From Pseudomonas endophytica (GTDB lineage Bacteria > Pseudomonadota > Gammaproteobacteria > Pseudomonadales > Pseudomonadaceae), in NCBI RefSeq assembly GCF_001411475.1, contig NZ_LLWH01000179.1, forward strand, positions 1-34,286: a stretch of 34,286 nt of DNA, read 5' to 3'. A model generated the notes under the pieces. It ran no database searches and was not told the DNA's origin. It saw only the letters and a program-made list of their open reading frames with translations. This document shows positions 1-7,257 of this stretch, one piece after another. Every line of letters starts with the position of its first letter. Position 1 is the stretch's first letter. Position numbers and translations under genes: made by a program.

Positions 1-395
1 CGCAAGGCGAGATTTGGCTGAGTCTGCGCGGCGTGGCCCGTGGCGTGACGCTAGTGACAGCACACACTCAAGATGACAGCCCGGTGAACTGGCAAGCGCT
101 GGCGCACAGCGCTACCACGCTAGTTGTGTACATGGGCGTGGCCAAACTGAGCGAGATTCGTGAGCAGTTATTGGCGGGGGGGATGGCGGCTGACATGCCG
201 GTGGCGATGATTGAAAACGCCTCACTGCCACAGCAACGCGAATGCCGCAGTGAGCTGTGGGCAATGGAAGCAGATGCCGAAGCCTTTCAACTGAAAAGCC
301 CAGCGATATTAGTGATTGGCCGTGTAGTCGAAGCGGCGTGCGAGGAAGCCGCAACCGCAGCAATGGATATGACACAAAACAGATCACAAAAATGA
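1..395 (+). CDS. cobA: Uroporphyrinogen-III C-methyltransferase, C-terminal part (cut by the window edge)
   Basis: This is the C-terminal ~130 residues of a SAM-dependent uroporphyrinogen-III methyltransferase. The family makes precorrin-2, the branch point to siroheme and cobalamin, in the cytosol. The open frame enters from the left edge (codons in frame from base 3), so no start is visible. Family hallmarks are the RGVTLVTAH stretch, LVVYMGV, GMAADMPVAMIENAS (the ADMPVA core is diagnostic) and the terminal SPAILVIGRVV. The tail after VIGRVV is hydrophilic and resembles a stand-alone CobA more than the end of CysG, but the N-terminal half would have to be seen to decide. The gene converges on garD, with a REP-like inverted repeat between them. 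Confidence 0.9.
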   Translation, partial: QGEIWLSLRGVARGVTLVTAHTQDDSPVNWQALAHSATTLVVYMGVAKLSEIREQLLAGGMAADMPVAMIENASLPQQRECRSELWAMEADAEAFQLKSPAILVIGRVVEAACEEAATAAMDMTQNRSQK

Positions 396-478
396 ACTGT
401 AGGAGCTGCCGCAGGCTGCGATCTTTTGATCGTAAAAGCAAAAGATCGCAGCCTTCGTGCCTCGGCAGCTCCTACAGT
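396..478. repeat. REP-like inverted repeat, GGAGCTGC family
   Basis: A long imperfect hairpin lies between convergent cobA and garD. The arms begin ACTGTAGGAGCTGCCG and end CGGCAGCTCCTACAGT. An inner pair (GGCTGCGATCTTTT against AAAAGATCGCAGCC) flanks a short loop. The same words recur at 29979-30055, and half an element ends the window. This matches the extragenic palindromes scattered through fluorescens-group Pseudomonas genomes. It may also end transcription from both sides. Confidence 0.85.
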
Positions 479-486
479 CCTATGGG

Positions 487-2040
487 TTAGGTAATCGGAG
501 CCGGGTTGAACAACGTGATGTCGTTGTACAGTTTGTGCTGTTCGGCCCAGGTGTGCTTTTTGCCGCTGGCCACGTCTAGGTAGTAGTGGAACAACTCCCA
601 CCCCAGATCTTCGATGCTCGCCCGCCCGGTCGCAACACGCCCAGCGTCGATGTCGATCAAATCCGGCCAGCGCTGCGCCAGCTCTGTTCGGGTCGACACT
701 TTAACCACCGGTGCCATGGCCAAACCATAGGGTGTGCCACGCCCGGTGGTGAACACGTGCAGGTTCATCCCGGCGGCCAATTGCAAGGTGCCGCAGACAA
801 AGTCACTGGCAGGCGTCGCACAAAAAATCAGGCCTTTACGCGTAAAACGCTCGCCAGGGCCTAGGACGCCATTGATCGCGCTGCTACCGGATTTAACGAT
901 AGAACCCAGCGATTTTTCGACGATGTTCGACAGCCCGCCTTTTTTGTTACCCGGCGTGGTGTTGGCACTGCGGTCCGCCTCGCCCTTGGCCAGGTAGCGG
1001 TCGTACCAGTCCATTTCGCGCACCAGTTCTTGAGCGACTTCTTGGGTTTGTGCCCGCGAGGTCAGCAGGTATATCGCATCGCGCACTTCCGTAACTTCAG
1101 AGAACATCACCGTCGCGCCAGCCCTCAACAGCAAGTCTGAGGCGTAACCCAATGCCGGGTTGGCGGTAATGCCGGAGAACGCATCACTGCCGCCGCATTG
1201 CATCCCCAAAATCAGCTCGGAAGCGGGCACGGTTTCGCGGCGACGCAGGTCGAGCTTTTGCAGACGCGTCTCGGCCAACGCCATGATCTGCTCGACCATT
1301 TCGGTAAAGCCGTGACTGGAGTCTTGCAGGCGGTACAACCACGGCTCGCTCAAGTCCACCGATGGATCGCTGTCATGCATCACTTGGCTGGCCTGCAATT
1401 TCTCGCAGCCCAGACTGATCACCAACGCCTCGCCACCCAAGTTGGGGTTGCGCGCCAGATTGCGCACGGTGCGAATCGGGATGTAAGCGTCGGTAGCGCT
1501 GATGGCGACACCGCAACCGTAGCTGTGAGTCAGTGCCACGACGTCGTCGACATTCGGGTACTTGGGCAGCAACTCATCGCGAATACGTTTGACCGCGTGG
1601 TTCAAAACGCCGGTCACGCACTGCACGGTGGTGGTGATGCCCAAGATATTGCGCGTACCAACGGTGCCGTCGGCGTTGCGATACCCTTCGAAGGTATAGC
1701 CTTCGAGAGGTGCCTGCGCCGCGGGCACATCGGTAGACAGCGGCAAGCTGTCCAGCGGTGGTGCGGTCGGCATGCGCAACTGGTCTTCATTGACCCAACT
1801 ACCCCGCGCAATCGGCTGCAAGGCGTAGCCAATAATTTGGCCATAGCGAATCACTTCGCCGTCCTGAGGGATGTCAACTAATGTGACCTTGTGGCTTTGC
1901 GGCACAAAATCCAAGGTGACCAAGCCATCAGGCAGCTCCGTTCCGGCGGGTACACCCTGGTCGTTCACTACTACTGCCACGTTATCGCGCGCATGCAAGC
2001 GAATGATGCGCGGCGAATCGGAATGTTCAATCAGCGTCAT
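487..2040 (-). CDS. garD: Galactarate dehydratase (UxaA/GarD family)
   Basis: 517 residues, the usual GarD length. The family dehydrates D-galactarate to 5-dehydro-4-deoxy-D-glucarate using iron. The N-terminal ~90 residues form the small SAF-like domain ([20 protein letters not shown]). The large domain carries [30 protein letters not shown] and [13 protein letters not shown], whose conserved Cys and Gly residues are family markers. The ATG at 2040 is preceded by AAGGAAT. The MFS transporter gene ends 11 nt upstream, so the two are co-transcribed. Together with kdgD two genes upstream this gives uptake, dehydration, and a second dehydration/decarboxylation to 2,5-dioxopentanoate. A glucarate- or altronate-active relative is the main alternative, but the length and start fit GarD best. 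Confidence 0.93.
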   Translation of the reverse strand: MTLIEHSDSPRIIRLHARDNVAVVVNDQGVPAGTELPDGLVTLDFVPQSHKVTLVDIPQDGEVIRYGQIIGYALQPIARGSWVNEDQLRMPTAPPLDSLPLSTDVPAAQAPLEGYTFEGYRNADGTVGTRNILGITTTVQCVTGVLNHAVKRIRDELLPKYPNVDDVVALTHSYGCGVAISATDAYIPIRTVRNLARNPNLGGEALVISLGCEKLQASQVMHDSDPSVDLSEPWLYRLQDSSHGFTEMVEQIMALAETRLQKLDLRRRETVPASELILGMQCGGSDAFSGITANPALGYASDLLLRAGATVMFSEVTEVRDAIYLLTSRAQTQEVAQELVREMDWYDRYLAKGEADRSANTTPGNKKGGLSNIVEKSLGSIVKSGSSAINGVLGPGERFTRKGLIFCATPASDFVCGTLQLAAGMNLHVFTTGRGTPYGLAMAPVVKVSTRTELAQRWPDLIDIDAGRVATGRASIEDLGWELFHYYLDVASGKKHTWAEQHKLYNDITLFNPAPIT

Positions 2041-2051
2041 AAGGCCATTCC

Positions 2052-3416
2052 TTAAGAGTGAGTCGAAGCCAAGGGAGCGACTTGCGAGCCATCGGTTGGC
2101 GGCTCTTTAAGCACCACGCGTTTGATCGGCCCAACAATAACCAGGTAACTAAACACCGCCACCAGAGCGTTACAGCCTACAAATACCAACGCCCACTTGA
2201 ACGAGCCGGTGGTGCTGATGATGTAACCGATAACGATGGGGGTGGTGATGGAGGCGATGTTGCCGAACATGTTAAACAGACCGCCGCTCAAACCTGCGAT
2301 TTGTTTAGGTGAGGTGTCAGATACCACAGCCCAACCCAGTGCGCCAACGCCTTTGCCGAAGAAGGCCAACGCCATAAAGCCCACGACCATCCATTCAAGA
2401 TCGACGTAGTTACAGGCCACAATGCTGGTTGAGAGCATCAAACCACCAATGATCGGTGCCTTACGGGCGAAAGTCAGGGAGTGGCCTTTGCGCAGCAGGG
2501 CATCAGAAATGACACCACCCAATACACCGCCGATAAAGCCGCAGATCGCAGGTAGCGATGCAATGAAGCCAGCTTTGAGAATGGTCATCCCGCGATCTTG
2601 TACCAGGTACACCGGGAACCACGTCAGGAAGAAATAGGTGATGCCGTTGATGCAGTACTGGCCCAAGTACACGCCGAGCATCATGCGGTTGGTCAGCAAC
2701 TGACGTACGTAATCCCACTTCGGACCATCCGCTTTTTTGCCGCCGCCTTTGTTCTGGTCCATGTCGACCAAACCGCCGTTGTCCGCAATGTGCTTGAACT
2801 CGGCTTCGTTGATCATCGGATGCTGACGCGGGCTGTAGATCACCTTCAGCCAGATCAGCGAGAACACAATGCCGATAGAGCCCATGACGATGAACACGTG
2901 CTGCCAGCCGAAGGAGTAAACGATCCAGCCCATCAGCGGTGCGAAGAGTACCGTCGCAAAATATTGCGCCGAGTTGAAAATCGCAGAAGCAGTACCGCGT
3001 TCGGCTGTGGGGAACCAAGCCGCGACGATACGTGCGTTGCCGGGGAAGGATGGCGCTTCGGCCAGACCGACCAAAAAGCGCAACATAAACAGCGCAACAA
3101 CCGCTGTGGAGATACCAAATTCACCGACATAGCCTTGCAGCACGGTGAACAGCGACCAGGTAAAAATGCTGAGTGCGTAGACTCTTTTCGAGCCAAAACG
3201 GTCAAGCAACCAACCGCCGGGGACTTGCCCAGCGACGTATGCCCAGCCAAAGGCAGAGAAGATATAACCCAAGGTAACGGCGTCGATACCGAGGTCTTTT
3301 TGCAGGCTAGAGCCTGCGATAGCGATGGTTGCCCGGTCGGCGTAGTTGATCGTGGTCACCAAAAAAAGCATGAGCAAAATCAAATAGCGGACGTGGGTTG
3401 GCTTGGTCGCTTGCAT
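2052..3416 (-). CDS. MFS transporter, probable galactarate/glucarate permease
   Basis: A 454-residue, 12-helix inner-membrane protein of the major facilitator superfamily, anion:cation symporter type (GudP/GarP-like). It opens with a helix holding [17 protein letters not shown], the conserved first-helix signature of this subgroup. Loop 2-3 has [14 protein letters not shown], the MFS motif-A equivalent. A charged central cytosolic loop lies around residues 205-235, and the C-terminus is hydrophilic. The ATG at 3416 is preceded by GGGAG with about 10 nt spacing. The gene sits between kdgD and garD, which is why a sugar diacid is the likely substrate. Glucarate and galactarate cannot be told apart from sequence. 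Confidence 0.9.
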   Translation of the reverse strand: MQATKPTHVRYLILLMLFLVTTINYADRATIAIAGSSLQKDLGIDAVTLGYIFSAFGWAYVAGQVPGGWLLDRFGSKRVYALSIFTWSLFTVLQGYVGEFGISTAVVALFMLRFLVGLAEAPSFPGNARIVAAWFPTAERGTASAIFNSAQYFATVLFAPLMGWIVYSFGWQHVFIVMGSIGIVFSLIWLKVIYSPRQHPMINEAEFKHIADNGGLVDMDQNKGGGKKADGPKWDYVRQLLTNRMMLGVYLGQYCINGITYFFLTWFPVYLVQDRGMTILKAGFIASLPAICGFIGGVLGGVISDALLRKGHSLTFARKAPIIGGLMLSTSIVACNYVDLEWMVVGFMALAFFGKGVGALGWAVVSDTSPKQIAGLSGGLFNMFGNIASITTPIVIGYIISTTGSFKWALVFVGCNALVAVFSYLVIVGPIKRVVLKEPPTDGSQVAPLASTHS

Positions 3417-3464
3417 GGTGCATGTACTCCCACAAATTATTTTTATGCGCGGGTAATTCTATTT

Positions 3465-3530
3465 TTTAGGAGTGAGTCTGTTGCGACAACTCAACAGCAC
3501 GAGAAATCGCGAGGCAAGCTCGCTCCTAAA
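3465..3530. repeat. REP-like inverted repeat, GCTCGCTCCTA family
   Basis: Inverted arms TTTAGGAGTGAG and CTCGCTCCTAAA flank an irregular interior. The right half (GCAAGCTCGCTCCTA) is shared with the element at 25306-25370, so these are two copies of one family, distinct from the GGAGCTGC family. It lies between the kdgD terminator and the transporter start, so the transporter and garD may depend on read-through or on a promoter of their own. Confidence 0.75.
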
Positions 3531-3575
3531 GGTAGTTTGCGTACAACGAAACTCCTTTTCGCTCTTTCCTACGCA

Positions 3576-3603
3576 AAAGGCCGCTGATTTCTCAGCGGCC
3601 TTT
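3576..3603 (-). terminator. Rho-independent terminator after kdgD
   Basis: A perfect 11-bp stem (AAAGGCCGCTG paired with CAGCGGCCTTT) closes a 6-nt loop. On the minus strand the stem runs straight into TTTTGCG, 9 nt past the kdgD stop. It would partly uncouple kdgD from the transporter and garD. Confidence 0.85.
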
Positions 3604-3611
3604 GAAGCTAT

Positions 3612-4523
3612 TTACTGCGGACCTTGCTTGTCGATCAAGGCAGCCAGTGCTTCGTACTCTTCAGGCAGCAGGTCAGTCAGCGGGGTGCGAACTGGGCCTG
3701 CGCTGTAACCGGCAATAGTCGCGCCAGCCTTGACGATGCTCACCGCATAGCCGGATTTACGGTTACGGATGTCCAAGTACGGCAGGAAGAAGTCGTCGAT
3801 GATCTTGTCCACAGTGGCGTGATCTTCGCGAGCAACGGCGTGGTAGAAATCCATCGCGGTTTTCGGGATGAAGTTGAACACGGCCGAGGAGTAAACCGGT
3901 ACACCCAGCGCTTTGTAAGCTGCGGCGTAAACTTCTGCGGTAGGCAAACCACCCAGGTAGCTGAAACGGTCGCCCAGACGACGGCGGATCGAAACCATCA
4001 GCTCAATGTCACCCAGGCCATCTTTGTAACCGATCAGGTTCGGGCAACGCTCAGCCAAACGCTCTAGTAGCGGCGCAGTCAGGCGGCAAACGTTACGGTT
4101 GTAAACGATAACGCCGATCTTGACCGACTTGCACACGGCTTCAACGTGAGCGGCAACACCATCTTGGCTTGCTTCGGTCAGGTAGTGCGGCAGTAGCAGC
4201 AGACCTTTAGCACCCAGACGCTCAGCTTCTTGAGCGTATTCGATGGCTTGGCGAGTCGAACCGCCAACACCGGCCAGAATCGGCACACTTGTGGCGCAAG
4301 TATCAACTGCCGTTTTGATCACTTGCGAATATTCGCTGGCCGCCAGGGAGAAAAACTCACCGGTGCCGCCAGCAGCGAACAGAGCAGAAGCGCCGTACGG
4401 GGCCAGCCACTCTAGACGCTTGATGTAGCCCTCACGGTGGAAGTCACCTTGAGCATTGAAATCGGTTACCGGAAAAGACAGCAAACCGGAAGAGAGGATG
4501 GACTTCAGTTCTTGTGGATTCAT
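3612..4523 (-). CDS. kdgD: 5-dehydro-4-deoxyglucarate dehydratase
   Basis: A 303-residue TIM-barrel of the DHDPS/NAL superfamily. KdgD converts 5-dehydro-4-deoxy-D-glucarate to 2,5-dioxopentanoate, water and CO2. The carboxylate-binding loop is GGTGEF (52-57), the catalytic tyrosine is in VIVYNRN (Tyr141), and the Schiff-base lysine is in LIGYKDG (Lys167). The N-terminal SFPVTDF and the length are typical of KdgD rather than DapA. It is the first gene after the promoter at 4587-4614 and is followed by its own terminator. The ATG at 4523 has AGGG about 10 nt upstream. The next enzyme of the route, a 2,5-dioxovalerate dehydrogenase, is not in this window. Confidence 0.94.
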   Translation of the reverse strand: MNPQELKSILSSGLLSFPVTDFNAQGDFHREGYIKRLEWLAPYGASALFAAGGTGEFFSLAASEYSQVIKTAVDTCATSVPILAGVGGSTRQAIEYAQEAERLGAKGLLLLPHYLTEASQDGVAAHVEAVCKSVKIGVIVYNRNVCRLTAPLLERLAERCPNLIGYKDGLGDIELMVSIRRRLGDRFSYLGGLPTAEVYAAAYKALGVPVYSSAVFNFIPKTAMDFYHAVAREDHATVDKIIDDFFLPYLDIRNRKSGYAVSIVKAGATIAGYSAGPVRTPLTDLLPEEYEALAALIDKQGPQ

Positions 4524-4573
4524 TATTCGAACACCCTAGCAATTGTTGTGATGAAAATACGGCAGTAGTTCGT

Positions 4574-4614
4574 GTTGTCGTACGTCATCGTACAACTATT
4601 AAAATTATCGTCAA
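4574..4614 (-). promoter_or_regulatory. Promoter and operator-like dyad of kdgD
   Basis: Read on the minus strand, TTGACG (4609-4614) and TACGAT (4587-4592) are separated by 16 bases and make a sigma70-type promoter. The -10 hexamer lies inside a 23-bp dyad (4574-4596) with outer arms GTTGT/ACAAC and inner half-sites TTGTACGA and TACGACAA. A repressor bound there would block the promoter. GntR-type regulators commonly control diacid catabolism, but no such regulator gene is in the window. The element is seen; its binder is inferred. Confidence 0.5.
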
Positions 4615-4724
4615 TCCCCATTCTTGAAATCCACGGCCTGCGTGCGCGTTTACTGTGCGATTTTTGAGCGTAAAGCCCCGTAATAGAGCGGGCTCAAGGG
4701 CGAAAAAAATTTTTGAATGCCACC

Positions 4725-4757
4725 AAAAAGCCCCACATCGTAGCTACGATGGGGGTT
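4725..4757 (-). terminator. Terminator of the Lrp-type regulator gene
   Basis: CATCGTAGCTACGATG is a perfect 16-bp palindrome. It is extended by CCC/GGG pairs around one mismatch. On the minus strand it is followed by CTTTTTGG. It lies about 100 nt beyond the regulator stop codon. Confidence 0.7.
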
Positions 4758-4854
4758 GCGATGGACATTCCATACGAACAGTCAGACGGCACAAGGCAGC
4801 CGCGCAACTGGATCAGCGACTGCGCTCATCTGAGCCGAGTTGTACGATCACAGC

Positions 4855-5337
4855 TCAACTGTTTGGGCCTTTAACCGGAAAGGACACAAACGGCTTTATT
4901 TCCTTTAGCACGAACATGCTCTGCATCTCCTTGATCCCGGTAAGGCGCCGGATCACCGACATGGCAAAGTCGGCAAAGGTGTCCAGATCGCGTGAGACAA
5001 CCTGCAGCAAAAAGTCAGCATCCCCACCAATGCTGTAACACGCGACCACGTCCTCCAAGGCCATGACCTCCTGCTCAAACTTACGCGCTTCGCCCTCGCT
5101 GTGACGGTCAATGGTGACGCGCACAAACACCAACACCCCAAGGCCGATCTTGCGTCGATCAAGCACAGCCCGATACCCCTGAATCACCTTGTGCTCTTCC
5201 AGATGCCGCACTCGGCGCCAGCAAGGCGAAGCGGACATCCCAATTGCATCGGCCAAGGTCTGATTGGTGGTGCGGCCATCCTGCTGCAAGGCCGCCAGAA
5301 TCTTGGCATCAATGGCGCTTAAGGTCTGCTCGGTCAT
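4855..5337 (-). CDS. Lrp/AsnC family transcriptional regulator
   Basis: About 160 residues. The N-terminal winged helix-turn-helix (LSAIDAKILAALQQDGR, then LADAIGMSASPCWRRVRHLE) is typical of the family. The C-terminal RAM ligand/oligomerisation domain follows, with GGDADFLLQVVSRDLDTF. The start at 5337 is chosen over an in-frame one 51 nt upstream because TGAGGT stands just ahead of it and the family normally begins a few residues before LDxxD. The gene diverges from a LysE-type exporter, the classic arrangement in which the regulator controls the exporter in response to an amino acid. The effector cannot be read from sequence. Confidence 0.93.
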   Translation of the reverse strand: MTEQTLSAIDAKILAALQQDGRTTNQTLADAIGMSASPCWRRVRHLEEHKVIQGYRAVLDRRKIGLGVLVFVRVTIDRHSEGEARKFEQEVMALEDVVACYSIGGDADFLLQVVSRDLDTFADFAMSVIRRLTGIKEMQSMFVLKEIKPFVSFPVKGPNS

Positions 5338-5473
5338 AAATACCTCATGGATTATTTTCTGCGGTAAATCTGCCCCAAAATCAGCCATTCAACAATCTAA
5401 ACAGACGAATTTACCCGCCTCTGGAGGGATATGCTTGCTCACACAAAACATCAGCCAAGGATGAACCTGCATC
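5338..5473. promoter_or_regulatory. Divergent control region of regulator and exporter
   Basis: 136 bases between the two divergent starts must hold both promoters. An inverted pair GGTAAAT (5363-5369) and ATTTACC (5409-5415) is separated by 39 bases and could be part of an Lrp-type multi-site. I could not fix a -35/-10 pair with confidence. Confidence 0.35.
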
Positions 5474-6100
5474 ATGCTCGAACTTTCTCAAGCACTGACC
5501 TACACCGCCGCCCTCGGCATTGCTGCCGCCATCCCCGGCCCCGGCATGGCGGCCTTGGTTGCCCGCAGCGTGAGCGGCGGCGCCCTGCCCGGCTTCAGCT
5601 TGCTGTCCGGGTTAATTCTGGGGGACTTGGTGTATTTATCCTTCGCGGTGTTTGGCCTGGGCTTGATCGCCCACTACTTCGATGCCTTATTCGTACTGGT
5701 GCGGGTGTTTGCGGCTATTTACCTGTGCTACTTGGCGTGGCAATTCTGGTGGGCAAAACCGCAGCCGGTGTCGGTAGGCCGGCCGGTCAGCAAACAAGAG
5801 CTATTCAGCGCTTGGCTGTCCGGGCTGACCATCACCTTGGGCAACCCAAAAACCATTGCCTTCTACCTCGCACTGCTGCCGCTGGTCATCCATTTGGAGT
5901 CGGTGTCACTGCACACTTGGGCTTTTATGCTGGTGCCGCTGACCATTGCGGTCTTATTCATCGTCGGCGGGCTATTTGTGCTGGGCGCAGTACGCATCCG
6001 CCACGTACTTGCCAGCCAGCGAGCGCAACTTTACTTATTCAGAGGCGCCGCCTTAATGATGGTAGGAGCAGCAGTCGCCATGTTGGTGCAGAACCTGTAA
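5474..6100 (+). CDS. LysE/RhtB family amino-acid exporter
   Basis: A 208-residue inner-membrane protein with about six helices. The signature GIAAAIPGPGMAALVARSVSGG near the N-terminus is the LysE/RhtB family motif. The mid-protein GLTITLGNPKTIAFYLALLPL is the second conserved block, with the NPK motif. Members export amino acids or related metabolites. The adjacent divergent Lrp-type regulator supports amino-acid export. The ATG at 5474 has AAGGA about 13 nt upstream, which is rather far. It converges on the type VI module across a hairpin at 6109-6142. The exact substrate is unknown. Confidence 0.93.
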   Translation: MLELSQALTYTAALGIAAAIPGPGMAALVARSVSGGALPGFSLLSGLILGDLVYLSFAVFGLGLIAHYFDALFVLVRVFAAIYLCYLAWQFWWAKPQPVSVGRPVSKQELFSAWLSGLTITLGNPKTIAFYLALLPLVIHLESVSLHTWAFMLVPLTIAVLFIVGGLFVLGAVRIRHVLASQRAQLYLFRGAALMMVGAAVAMLVQNL

Positions 6101-6108
6101 GGGCGGTT

Positions 6109-6150
6109 AGGTGCTGTTACGCGCCTTTGCGGGGCAGCACCTGTTCCGTT
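6109..6150. terminator. Bidirectional terminator between convergent genes
   Basis: AGGTGCTG (6109-6116) pairs perfectly with CAGCACCT (6135-6142). The 18-nt interior is GC-rich and can pair further. On the plus strand GTTCCGTTTT follows the stem. It closes the exporter transcript and sits right at the stop codon of the convergent gene. Confidence 0.55.
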
Positions 6151-7257
6151 TTAACGCCTGTAAACCTCAGCGAAAATCTCAGTAATCGGCTTGCGCGGTG
6201 AGCGCTTGATCAGGGCTTTAACTTTGGCGCTCAGGCGCAGCAACTCGGCGCTGGGTTTGGCCCATTGTTCCGGCGGTAAAGGTTCTGACCAGTCTCTCAT
6301 CGCTTGCGGTAATGCTTTGCGGCCAACTTTGGCGATGCGTTTGATCTCCCATTCCACACAGTGGTTGGGCAGCGTCCACAGGGTCATCACGTGGTACACA
6401 TACCAAAAGAAGCCATAAATCCAGCCGACTTCTTTCTCCCGAATACGCCGATGCAACCCGGCCCGGGCATTGCGGAAAGTGTGTAAACCTTCGTGCGGCG
6501 GATCGCCGGGGGCTTGAAGTTCTAGCGGGTCTTGAAGGGTGCTTAAGTCGTTGAGTTCGTACTCCATGTAGCCACGAACCGCCTCCCAGTTGGCAATCGC
6601 CAGCTCAAACGCTCCGCACTGGAATTCGACACGGACTAGCTCACCTTCATGCTCAAAACCCATGCCCATTCCATATTGGCGGGTGACACCGTATTGGCTG
6701 GCGCCTTGAGACTGAACGACCCATGCGGAAAGTGATTCCCATGGGACAAACAGAGGCTCTGTGGCGCCTTCGGGCATAAAACAGACTTCACGCCGTTGAC
6801 GGTTGAAGCGTGTAGGGATGACTTCGGTGAAGAGGTTATGGGCTTCGAGCCAGACGTAAAAGCATACGGCTGATGCCGAGAACCATGTGAATAAAGCGTA
6901 CTTCCAGATAAAAGAAAAAAAACCTGCCGCAAACTCCCAACTATCGGCAAAGTTCTCACCTAATGCCAAAACAATACACCAGCATATAAACGGGAATCCA
7001 AAAGCAACTAAACATGCCGTACTAAATGGTCCGCCCAGCCATATTTGATATGAATAAGCATTGGGTTTCCCTCCGCCAAAATCTAAATATCTATCGTTGT
7101 AATCACTTATATAGGAACAAAAAGGTTCTGCTTCTGTAGGCAAAGGCAAGGGAGCCAAGTAGGTCTGACGACCCATAGGAAAGAACTCAATGTCACCCGC
7201 TTTTTTTGACGCCCCATTTATGGATGGTTGAGGTGGCGCAGCTTTAGCCTTAGTCAT
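6151..7257 (-). CDS. DUF6708-like membrane protein, candidate immunity protein of the type VI toxin
   Basis: 368 residues. A hydrophilic N-terminus is followed by two hydrophobic helices at about 76-99 and 110-136, then a soluble region. That region has a strand-rich part (EVCFMPEGATEPLFVPWESLSAWV) and a basic C-terminus. I recognise it as DUF6708-like, a family seen beside VasX-type toxins; this is recall, not a search. The ATG overlaps the toxin stop codon by four bases (ATGA), so the two are translationally coupled. In the V. cholerae VasX system the gene after the toxin encodes a membrane immunity protein (TsiV2). Position and membrane helices suggest the same role here, but no similarity to TsiV2 is claimed. 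It could instead be an accessory factor for delivery. The first ~100 codons look richer in A/T than the rest. Confidence 0.72.
   Translation of the reverse strand: MTKAKAAPPQPSINGASKKAGDIEFFPMGRQTYLAPLPLPTEAEPFCSYISDYNDRYLDFGGGKPNAYSYQIWLGGPFSTACLVAFGFPFICWCIVLALGENFADSWEFAAGFFSFIWKYALFTWFSASAVCFYVWLEAHNLFTEVIPTRFNRQRREVCFMPEGATEPLFVPWESLSAWVVQSQGASQYGVTRQYGMGMGFEHEGELVRVEFQCGAFELAIANWEAVRGYMEYELNDLSTLQDPLELQAPGDPPHEGLHTFRNARAGLHRRIREKEVGWIYGFFWYVYHVMTLWTLPNHCVEWEIKRIAKVGRKALPQAMRDWSEPLPPEQWAKPSAELLRLSAKVKALIKRSPRKPITEIFAEVYRR

Larger units (their letters stand above)
4524..4854. other. Intergenic region between kdgD and the Lrp-type regulator
   Basis: 331 bases with no credible gene. The kdgD side holds a promoter and dyad (4574-4614). 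The regulator side holds a terminator (4731-4754). An A/T-rich block lies at 4702-4714. The 10-mer GTTGTACGAT occurs at 4839-4848 and, in reverse, inside the dyad at 4587-4596. Confidence 0.7.

Noticed and set aside
1198..1881. Long plus-strand open frame opposite garD
   Set aside because: It is a shadow on the antisense strand of a clearly assigned family gene; the translation is compositionally atypical and has no ribosome site.
2598..3587. 329-codon plus-strand frame opposite the MFS gene
   Set aside because: Antisense of the transporter with His/Gln/Asp-rich shadow composition; no start signals.
5363..5415. GGTAAAT/ATTTACC pair as an Lrp operator
   Set aside because: The arms are short and 39 bases apart; kept only as a remark on the divergent region.
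5431..6201. 256-codon frame overlapping the LysE-type gene
   Set aside because: Arg/His-rich +1 shadow of the exporter, which carries the family motifs in its own frame.
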